NCBI GenBank assembly: GCA_002389295.1
Contig: DGOE01000157.1
Coordinates: forward strand, 43,202 to 60,519
Source of the DNA: Flavobacteriales bacterium UBA4474
GTDB taxonomy: Bacteria; Bacteroidota; Bacteroidia; Flavobacteriales_D; Sanyastnellaceae
Direction of reading: 5' to 3'
DNA length: 17,318 nucleotides
Every line of letters starts with the position of its first letter. The first letter of the stretch is position 1. A model generated the notes under the pieces. The model searched no databases. It worked only from the letters and a program-made list of their open reading frames with translations, and was not told the origin of the DNA. Below are positions 7,724-15,200 of the stretch, one piece after another. Both the position numbers and the translations under genes were made by a program.

Positions 7724-9173
7724 TTTCAAGGTCAATGGTCACGAGGATGGCCAAAAACCCCCAGAAAGGGGCGCTGGCCTTGTCAGTATCCAGGTAGTTG
7801 TTGAGCACGCCGTGGATGAAATAGGTCATCAGGCCCAGGTACAAGGACAGGGCCCACAGCGCCTGCCAGCGGTCGTGCATGCGCAGGATGCGGTAGGTTC
7901 GAAACCCCAAGCTGCTGCACGAAAGCAGAATGCCGAGCACAATCAGCAAGCCGGGGATGCCCTGCTCTGCCAATGGCCCGAGGTATTCGCTGTGGGCATT
8001 GCCCCGGTCAGCGTTGTTGGTGGAGATGATCGTACGGTGTTCGGACCGCTGGTGGGGCGCATAGACAAATTGGTACGTCCCCGGTCCCCAGCCCACCATG
8101 GGCCGCTCGGACCAGAGGCTGACGGCGCAGTTCCACCGGTTGATCCGCTCGAGATTCGAAGCGTCGCTCGATACATTGCTGATGGACTCCACGTGCTCGG
8201 TCAGGTCATCGGATGAGTCCTGGTCGTTCCGTTCGAGCGAGATGACCAGTTGGTCCCACGAAAGTGCCAACAACACCACGCCGAGCAACGCGGAAATGAC
8301 CAGCGTCCTCAGTCGGACCCCCAGCATCATCAGGGCGCCCAAGGCCGCCGAAGCGGCGACCGATACCCAGGCTGCCCGGGTAAAGGACAGAATGAGGCCC
8401 ACGGAAAGAACCACCAAAGTGGCGCCAATGCTCAACTTTCCGATGGCCGAGCGCCCGGGCTTCAAAAAGAGCGCCAAAGCGGGAAACCAAAACATGGCGA
8501 GCACGGCACCATAGCTGGTGTGGTCCTTGAAAAAGGGATCCATTACCCAGTGCCCCGCCTGCTTGTCAAAGCCGTACCCCGCATGCCGAAAGACCGTGTA
8601 CATGATCACGGCAAGCAGCGGCAACAAATACAGCAATACAAAACCTTCCTGCCTGGATTTGCGCGCGGCAATCGGCACCATGAGATAGAAAAAGCCCACC
8701 ACAAACCAAGCGCGCGCGATGGTGAACTTCAGGGAGACCAGGGGGTCCCATGAGAGCAAAGTGGTAATGACCAGCCAGACGAACATCAACTGTATCCAAC
8801 GCGAAATGGGGTGTCGTTCCAAGGCAGGCATCATGGGGACCCCGCGCACCCGGTCCAGCATGAACAGCAGCAGCAGGCCAAAGAGAATGGGCTCCGTCGG
8901 CAAGTAGAGCCCCACGCCACCAATCGAGAGCTGCTCGAGGTTCAGGCTGAGCGGCACTGTGGCCACCATTCCGAGCAAGAGCAAGTCCCGGCGGTGCAAG
9001 GCCACGCCGACGATGCCCACCACCAAAGGCAGGGCGGCCAAGGCGTATTGCTGCAGGGCAATGGCCGCTCCCAGCAGTACCGCAAATCCGAGCACCACCC
9101 ATGCCAAAGGTCCCGCGAACCGCACCGGTTCGGAGGAAGCAGGCAGGCGGTCGACCTCGGTGGGGCGGCTCAT
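7644..9173 (-). CDS. O-antigen ligase / polymerase family membrane protein (Wzy_C)
   Basis: The 509-aa polytopic inner-membrane protein has about 10-12 hydrophobic segments. It has a large periplasmic loop (about 310-405) between two hydrophobic blocks, the WaaL/Wzy layout. The conserved Arg is in SFTRAAW (Arg266). The conserved His is in GNAHSEYLGPLAEQG (His394), matching the NAH..Y...LAE.G motif of the family. Family members transfer or polymerise undecaprenyl-linked glycans at the periplasmic face; sequence alone does not separate ligase from polymerase. The start is ATG 9173, which overlaps the stop of the upstream Wzz-like gene as ATGA. An in-frame codon at 9251 lies deep inside that gene and is unlikely. 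The C-terminal tail (PYRRPVLPRRGAAPNPQ) is encoded antisense to the phosphatase gene. Confidence 0.9.
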   Translation of the reverse strand: MSRPTEVDRLPASSEPVRFAGPLAWVVLGFAVLLGAAIALQQYALAALPLVVGIVGVALHRRDLLLLGMVATVPLSLNLEQLSIGGVGLYLPTEPILFGLLLLFMLDRVRGVPMMPALERHPISRWIQLMFVWLVITTLLSWDPLVSLKFTIARAWFVVGFFYLMVPIAARKSRQEGFVLLYLLPLLAVIMYTVFRHAGYGFDKQAGHWVMDPFFKDHTSYGAVLAMFWFPALALFLKPGRSAIGKLSIGATLVVLSVGLILSFTRAAWVSVAASAALGALMMLGVRLRTLVISALLGVVLLALSWDQLVISLERNDQDSSDDLTEHVESISNVSSDASNLERINRWNCAVSLWSERPMVGWGPGTYQFVYAPHQRSEHRTIISTNNADRGNAHSEYLGPLAEQGIPGLLIVLGILLSCSSLGFRTYRILRMHDRWQALWALSLYLGLMTYFIHGVLNNYLDTDKASAPFWGFLAILVTIDLEIRRNGWSAGPYRRPVLPRRGAAPNPQ

Positions 9174-10165
9174 CGCAGCGCGTCTCGCATCAACAGAAAC
9201 ACCAATCCGGCCAGAGCCACAGAAATGGCGCCCATGACCGTGATCAGCCAACGCACTGGACGGGCCTTTTTATCGGCAACCGATGCGCGGTCCACCACAA
9301 AGGCCGCGGGGATTTGCGACTCGGCGTCCAGTTTGTTGAGGTCGAAACGCTTCTTCAAAACGGCTTCCTGCTCATACGCGTCCTCCAGCTTGGTGGTGAG
9401 CTGGTTGTACTCGTTGGCAAAGGGGGCCAACCGCTCCATTTTGGCCATGATGTTCTTTGCCCGGCTGTCTTGTCCTTCTGCAAGGGCGGTCGCGTACTGC
9501 TCATTGAGGCCTTCAATCTGAATGGGGTAATCATAGACCCCTTCCCGGCGCAGGCCCCCAAGCCGTTCCTCCATCGTTTCAATTTCGCGCTGGTTTTGCC
9601 TCAAGGAGCGCTCGGCATACCTAAAGGCTTCCGATGCCCGGTCGTTGCGCAATTGGTTGGCCACAGAGTCCGTCAATTGGGCGATGTCGTTGGCGATGTC
9701 GCGGGCCATTTCAGGTGTCTTGTCAAAAACGTCGATGCGAATGGACCCATAGCGTGTCAGGTCCGACCCCACTTTGCCGGAGTACATCTTGGCCATGGCG
9801 GCCTGTGCTCCGGGTTGGTTCCTTTCTATTTCGTAATGCGACCACAGGTCGTACTTCTCGATCACGCGGCGCCGAATCCGGTCCGAGTTCAAGATTTGGA
9901 GCAGCCTTTCCGCATCCTCCGTCTCACCGTAGGCCAAGATGTCCTCCCGCTTGACCTCTTCATAGAACTGGGCCCCGATGGACAATTGGGGCAGCGCGAA
10001 CAGCACCACGGAGGACTGGAATTCAGGTTCGATAAAAAAAGTCGCGGTGGCGCTGACCAAGGCACCAATGGCGCCGGCAATGATCAGCGGCCTGCGCCAG
10101 TCCCATACCCTGCGCAGCAGGTTGCTGTCCGCGCCATTGTCGGCAGTTGGAAGTGTATCCGTCAT
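9170..10165 (-). CDS. Wzz-type polysaccharide chain-length determinant / co-polymerase
   Basis: The 331-aa product has the Wzz topology: a transmembrane helix near 26-46 (RRPLIIAGAIGALVSATATF), a long periplasmic charged helical region with coiled-coil character (about 180-270, including the run of Arg/Glu around RYAERSLRQNQREIETMEER), and a second transmembrane helix at about 305-326. It has no cytoplasmic tyrosine kinase domain. Such proteins set the length of O-antigen or exopolysaccharide made by a Wzy-type polymerase. ATG 10165 (MTDTLPTADN) was chosen. The frame stays open to 10471, but that extension would run antisense through the divergent glycosyltransferase start and lacks family features. 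The gene is translationally coupled (ATGA) to the ligase/polymerase gene. Confidence 0.85.
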   Translation of the reverse strand: MTDTLPTADNGADSNLLRRVWDWRRPLIIAGAIGALVSATATFFIEPEFQSSVVLFALPQLSIGAQFYEEVKREDILAYGETEDAERLLQILNSDRIRRRVIEKYDLWSHYEIERNQPGAQAAMAKMYSGKVGSDLTRYGSIRIDVFDKTPEMARDIANDIAQLTDSVANQLRNDRASEAFRYAERSLRQNQREIETMEERLGGLRREGVYDYPIQIEGLNEQYATALAEGQDSRAKNIMAKMERLAPFANEYNQLTTKLEDAYEQEAVLKKRFDLNKLDAESQIPAAFVVDRASVADKKARPVRWLITVMGAISVALAGLVFLLMRDALR

Positions 10166-10256
10166 GTACAGTCGTGTCTCGTTTGCTTTCCAGCCTGCAA
10201 GATGCACAGGACTGTCGGTCCAACGCCAACCGCCTTCGCGTAGTATGTGACCCGAC

Positions 10257-10264
10257 CAACTTTG
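10257..10264 (+). promoter_or_regulatory. Putative -7 element for the glycosyltransferase gene
   Basis: The box CAACTTTG is one mismatch from TAnnTTTG. A degenerate TTCG lies about 18 nt upstream (10235-10238). A transcript starting about 7 nt downstream would give a leader of roughly 20 nt to ATG 10292. It lies in the divergent region between the Wzz-like gene and the glycosyltransferase. Confidence 0.25.
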
Positions 10265-10291
10265 AGGCGCGGCAGGATGTACTTTCGCAGC

Positions 10292-11491
10292 ATGGCGGTT
10301 GTGGCCATCAATACAAGGCTGGTTGTCCCCGGCAAATTGGATGGCATTGGATGGTTCACACTTGAAACTGTCCAGCGCATCACGGCCAACCATCCCGAAC
10401 ATCAATTCCACCTGCTGTTTGACCGCTTGCCGCCAGAGGACCTGTTTCCTGGAGACAACGTGGAGTGCCACTGGATCTGGCCACCCGCCCGCAGGCCCTT
10501 TCTGTTGGACCTCTGGTTTGACTGGGCCATACCAAGGTTGCTCAAGAAAGTGGGGGCCGACCTTTTTCTCTCACCGGACGGGTTTTTGAGCGCAAGGACA
10601 GCGGTGCCGCAGGTTGCCGTGCAGCACGATTTGAACTTCGAGCACCACCCCGAGTGGCTGCCCGACCGCATCGCCCGGCACTACAAAAGGAGATTTCCTG
10701 ATGCCGCCAGCCGCGCCGTGCGGGTAGCGACGGTGAGCCAGTTCAGCGCCGACGACATTCACAGCCGTTACGGTGTCCCACAGGACCACATCGATGTGGT
10801 GTACAATGGTGCCGGGGCAGCATATCACCGCCTGCTGCTGGGGACCGATAACGAGGAGCAGGAGCGCGTCATCCGGGACCGGTTTACGCAAGGCCGGCCT
10901 TTTTTCGTTTTCGTCGGGACCCAGCACCCCCGAAAAAACCTCAAGGGGTTGATGTCGGCGTTCCAGCAGTACCGCAAACAAGGCGGACAGTGGGATTTGA
11001 TGTTGGTGGGCACGCCGCTCTGGCGCCGCAGGCGGTTTGATGCCCGCGCCTCTCTCGAGCAATTGCCACCGGCCATCAGAAACCACGTACACACCTCAGG
11101 GTGGCTGCCACAGAATGAGCTGGCGGGCATCCTTGCGGCGGCAGGGGCCATGGTGTTTATACCGTGGTTCGAGGGGTTTGGCATTCCCATTGTGGAGGCC
11201 TTCGCCGCCGGCACCCCCGTGATCCATGGCAACCGCACTTCGCTTCCTGAAGTGGCCAATGGAGCGGGCATTGAGGTGGATCCTGCAGATACCGAAGCCG
11301 TGGCGCAGGCCATGCGCAGAATGGAAGATGAACCTGGTTTACGCGAAGCGCTCATTGCAAAAGGGCGGGACAGGGCCGATGATTTCAGTTGGGACAACAC
11401 CGCACAGCTCTTGTGGTCGAGCCTGACAAAGGCCGGAGAGGAGGCAGGGTTGAGTATGGATCCTGTTGAATCTGAGCGTACTGCGGGCTGA
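10292..11491 (+). CDS. Family 4 (GT-B) glycosyltransferase
   Basis: The 399-aa product transfers a sugar from a nucleotide donor, most likely during surface-polysaccharide or lipid-linked glycan assembly in the cytoplasm. The N-terminus MAVVAINTRLVVPGKLDGIG carries the glycine-containing acceptor-side loop seen in Bacteroidota GT4 enzymes. The donor half begins near FVFVGTQHPRKN (a GxxxxRKN-type motif). It has the EX7E motif Glu294...Glu302 in EGFGIPIVEAFAAGTPVI, followed by SLPEVANGAG. ATG 10292 was chosen because family homology begins there; ATG 10277 would add five residues and is possible. The gene diverges from the Wzz-like gene, and its stop overlaps the rnhB start by 1 nt. The acceptor and sugar are not predictable. 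Confidence 0.9.
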   Translation: MAVVAINTRLVVPGKLDGIGWFTLETVQRITANHPEHQFHLLFDRLPPEDLFPGDNVECHWIWPPARRPFLLDLWFDWAIPRLLKKVGADLFLSPDGFLSARTAVPQVAVQHDLNFEHHPEWLPDRIARHYKRRFPDAASRAVRVATVSQFSADDIHSRYGVPQDHIDVVYNGAGAAYHRLLLGTDNEEQERVIRDRFTQGRPFFVFVGTQHPRKNLKGLMSAFQQYRKQGGQWDLMLVGTPLWRRRRFDARASLEQLPPAIRNHVHTSGWLPQNELAGILAAAGAMVFIPWFEGFGIPIVEAFAAGTPVIHGNRTSLPEVANGAGIEVDPADTEAVAQAMRRMEDEPGLREALIAKGRDRADDFSWDNTAQLLWSSLTKAGEEAGLSMDPVESERTAG

Positions 11492-12087
11492 TGGGGTTGA
11501 AGATGTATGCCGTCAAAGGCCGTGTGGAGGCCGGCGTAGACGAGGCCGGCCGGGGCTGTTTGGCTGGCCCTGTAACTGCGGCCGCGGTGATTCCGGGCAA
11601 GGCGGCCAAGCGTTGGCGGGCTGCGGGCCTCAACGACAGCAAAGCGCTGAGCGCCAAGACGCGGGAAGACCTGCGGAACATGATCGAATCGGAGGCCGTC
11701 GCCTGGGCGGTGGGCTGGGCCAGCGTGGAGGAAATCGAGCAGATCAATATCCTCAAAGCCGCCCACCTCGCCATGCACCGTGCCATCGATGCACTGCAAC
11801 AACAGCCGGAATTCCTGCTGATCGATGGCCATTTGTTCCAACCCCACACCATCCCACATGCCTGTGAAATCAAAGGAGATGGCCGGTTCCTTTCCATTGC
11901 AGCCGCCAGCATTCTCGCCAAGACCCACCGGGACGAACTCATGCTCGAATTGGACGCGGAATTCCCGGAATACGGCTGGCGCTCAAACAAAGGGTATCCC
12001 ACCAAAAAGCACAAGGAAGCGTTGGCTCAATATGCCCCAACGGCCCATCACCGGAGCACCTTCAATTGGCAGCCCCGCCTCCTGTAA
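11491..12087 (+). CDS. rnhB: Ribonuclease HII
   Basis: RNase HII cleaves RNA in RNA-DNA hybrids and single ribonucleotides misincorporated in DNA. The 198-aa product has the acidic active site Asp17-Glu18 in GVDEAGRGCLAGPV, Asp112 in LLIDGH and Asp148 in SILAKTHRDELM. It also has the GRG motif that contacts the ribonucleotide junction, and it ends with STFNWQP, typical of the family C-terminus. ATG 11491 overlaps the preceding TGA by one base (TGATG), suggesting translational coupling. ATG 11503 (MYAVKGRVEAG) is an alternative that would drop four residues. The link to the glycosyltransferase looks like chance operon packing rather than shared function. Confidence 0.96.
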   Translation: MGLKMYAVKGRVEAGVDEAGRGCLAGPVTAAAVIPGKAAKRWRAAGLNDSKALSAKTREDLRNMIESEAVAWAVGWASVEEIEQINILKAAHLAMHRAIDALQQQPEFLLIDGHLFQPHTIPHACEIKGDGRFLSIAAASILAKTHRDELMLELDAEFPEYGWRSNKGYPTKKHKEALAQYAPTAHHRSTFNWQPRLL

Positions 12088-12094
12088 AGAGGGC

Positions 12095-12162
12095 GGTTTC
12101 AGATAATCGGACAAAGGGTTTGTCGGGTTGTGTTCGGGGTTGGAAGTCAAATTATCTGAACC
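12095..12162 (+). repeat. Nested inverted repeat after rnhB
   Basis: Outer arms GGTTTCAGATAAT (12095-12107) and ATTATCTGAACC (12151-12162) pair over 12 bp with one bulged T. Inside lies a perfect 6-bp hairpin GACAAA-GGG-TTTGTC (12110-12124). There is no T-tract after the outer stem, so it does not look like a standard intrinsic terminator. It could be an RNA structure at the 3' end of the rnhB transcript, or a DNA palindrome upstream of the giant secreted-protein gene. Strand is nominal. Confidence 0.55.
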
Positions 12163-12220
12163 TCATGTTACCATTATGTGAATCAGGAGTTTGAATGACG
12201 ATTTGCAAGCATTGCCGACC

Positions 12221-12228
12221 TTAATTTG
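12221..12228 (+). promoter_or_regulatory. Putative -7 element for the giant secreted-protein gene
   Basis: The box TTAATTTG differs from TAnnTTTG at one position. No TTTG lies at exactly the expected spacing upstream (nearest 12190-12193 and 12202-12205). It sits 31 nt before ATG 12259 in a locally AT-richer stretch. If it is real, the in-frame TTG at 12226 would lie within the promoter and could not be the start codon. Confidence 0.25.
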
Positions 12229-12258
12229 CACCGCACAACTGAACCTCAAATCACCACC

Positions 12259-15200
12259 ATGCGCACTTTGTTCTTGTCCATTGCAGTGATGCTCACTGCG
12301 GCCCTTTCTGCTCAAACCGCTCATTTGGCGATGCTTGCAGACCCCACCGACGCTTCCAATGCCCGCTTTGTCAAAGTGGCCAACAATTCCGGGTCCTCCT
12401 TGGACATGACGGGTTGGTACCTGCTGCGTTGGACCAATGCGAACCTGGAGCCCACAGCTTCTTCCCAAGTCATGCTTTCCGATTTTGGAACATTGGACGA
12501 TGGAGGCTGCATCTACATAGCGGCTTCTGCGACGGGTTTTGAGGCGGCCTACGGATTCGCCCCGGACATCGAAGGCGGCACCGGCGGATCGGTAGACAGC
12601 AATGGAGACGACCAAGTCGCCCTGTATGATGCAGGCGGCAACATCGTGGACTTTTTCGGTGTCATCGGAGAAGACGGTTCCAACACCTGCCACGAATTCG
12701 AAGACGGTTATGCTTTGCGCACCACATCGGCTCCTGACGGGGCGACCTGGATCGGTGCCAATTGGACCATTTATTGTGACTTCTCCTCAGCCACCGGTTG
12801 CGTGGACCACAATTCGAACCAAGAGCAAACTGCAGCAGACATTGCGCCTCTCGTAGAGGAATGCGGTGGCAATGTCGTCTCCTCAGACAACGCTTGCGGC
12901 TTGGCCGGCGTGGTCGTAGAGGCAGGCAGCTATTACTACGCGCCCTCTGATTTGTCCATTGCCGTGGGTGACACCGTGGTGTGGGTCAACGCTGGCGGCA
13001 CACATGATGTCAACGGCGACATCAACAGCCTCACCGGCGCGTCCTATGGCAACCCCGAAGCCTTTTACATCGACGTGGCCGCAGGCGGCACGGCTGAAGC
13101 GCCTACCTGTTTGGGCAGCTACACCTTCACCGTTCCCGGCGTGTATACCTATGATTGTTCGGTAGGCAGCCACGCCTCTTTGGGCATGGTCGCGACCGTG
13201 ACCGTGGGAACGGGCGGTTGTACTGACAACACCGCAACCAACTACAACGGCAGCGCCGATTTTGAGGACGGTTCATGCACCTACCCCAGTGCAGCGACCA
13301 TCAGCGCCATCCAACAAGACATGGGCGCCGATGACAACGGGACGTTCAACGGTCAGGAAGTGTCTGTTTCGGCCATCGTCACCGGTGTCTATGGAAGCAA
13401 CACCTCCATCCAGGACGGCGAAGGTGCTTGGAGCGGCATGTTTGTCTACGTCGGCGGCGGTTTGTTTGACGACACCACGCAGGTATCCGTCGGCGACAGC
13501 GTCATCGTGACCGGAACCGTGGGCAGTTTCAACGGCGGCACACAGTTGACTTCCGCCTCAGCTTCCATTTTGAACGGAGGCAACGCACTTCCCGCGCCAT
13601 TTGTGCTCTCCACAGCCGACGCCAACCTCGAAGAATACGAGGGCGTCTTGTGCCAGGTAACCGGTGCCATTACCGGTGAGCTCAACAACTTTGGCGAATT
13701 CACCATCGACGACGGTTCCGGCAACCACACCGTGGACGACATGGGATACGATGGTTACACGGACCAGGGTGCCATGCTCGGCGATTCCTACCGCGTGACC
13801 GGTGCCATCAACGGCGGCTTTGGCAACAGCATTGAGCCACGCGATGCCGGTGACTTCCAGAAGCTCGGTTGCACCAACCCTTCGGCCGAAAACTATGACG
13901 TGGATGCGGTCATCGACGACAACAGCTGCAACGTGGTGGACGGCGCCATTGCCATCACCACCATTCAACAGGGGCAGGCTCTGGACCCACCGGTATTCAC
14001 CGACTCCCTGGTGACCGTCAGCGGCATCGTGACCGGCGTTTACGGCAGCTTGTTCAGTGTGCAGCAGGGCCAAGGCGCCTACTCCGGCCTCTTTGGATTC
14101 AATCCCGAAGTCGCATTGGCCGTAGGTGATTTTGTGAGCCTCACGGGTGTGGTGGATGAGTACTTTGGCCTCACCCAATTGGTAGGGGTGGACGGCAACC
14201 CGATTGCCACCAGCATTTTGAGCCAGGGCAACGACCTGCCAACGGCAGAAGTACTCGGTACTGCTGCGGCCAACATGGAAGAGTGGGAAGGCGTGCTCGT
14301 GCAGTCCACGGGCAGCGTATCCTCTCCCGACCTCGGCAACGGGGAGTGGGGCATCGACGATGCTTCCGGTGAATTGCGCGTGGACGACCGCGGTTGGGAC
14401 CACCAAGCGACGGGCGAAGTGGTGATCAACGCCCAGTTCCAGGTCACGGCGCCGCTGCACTACAGCTTTGGCAACTACAAGTTGATTCCGCGGGACGAGG
14501 CAGACGTGTTGCTCTATGGCTGCACCTTGCCCGATGCCGACAACTACACGGTGGGATCCGATATCGACGACGGTTCATGTACGGGCAGCGCACCTTGTGA
14601 CCTGTTCTTCAGTGAGGCCGCAGAAGGCTCCTCCAACAACAAGTACATCGAGGTATACAATCCGACCAGCAGCCCTGTGAGCCTGGCTTTGTACACCATC
14701 GCCAACCAGAGCAATGGTGCCAACAACACCGACGCCACTGCAGGCGAATGGGATTACTGGAACGACCTCTTCCCAACGGGGGGCTCGATCGCACCTGGCG
14801 AGACCTTCCTCATCGTGCACCCTTCAGCCGCTCCCGCCCTGCTGGACAGCGCGGACGCGACCTGGGCCTTCATGTCAAACGGTGACGATGCTGTGGGTCT
14901 GATGTACAGCGCGACAGCATCCTTCGGCAATGGGGGCGATTGGACCCTCATCGATGCCATCGGCGAGCCCTACGGCGTCGACCCTGGTTCAGCTTGGGAC
15001 GTGGCCGGCACCACCAATGCCACACAGGACCACACCATTCGCAGGAAGTCCAATGTCTCCTTCGGCAACGGTGGCGACTGGGCAGCCAGCGCCGGCACGA
15101 CGCCAGAAGACAGCGAATGGATTGTGCTCGACAACGATTACGCCTTGAACAACGCCCTCGATGGCTACAACAGCCACACGTTTACGGGCCTCTGCGCCAC

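Noticed and set aside
9101..10243. 380-codon open frame on the plus strand
   Set aside because: It lies opposite the Wzz-like gene, and the product shows no family features.
12116..12143. Possible G-quadruplex in the region after rnhB
   Set aside because: There are only three runs of three or more G and a final GG, with long loops. At best it is a weak two-tier structure.
12226..12258. TTG start for the giant secreted protein
   Set aside because: It would place charged residues before a well-formed signal peptide, and the TTG coincides with the putative -7 box. ATG 12259 is preferred.
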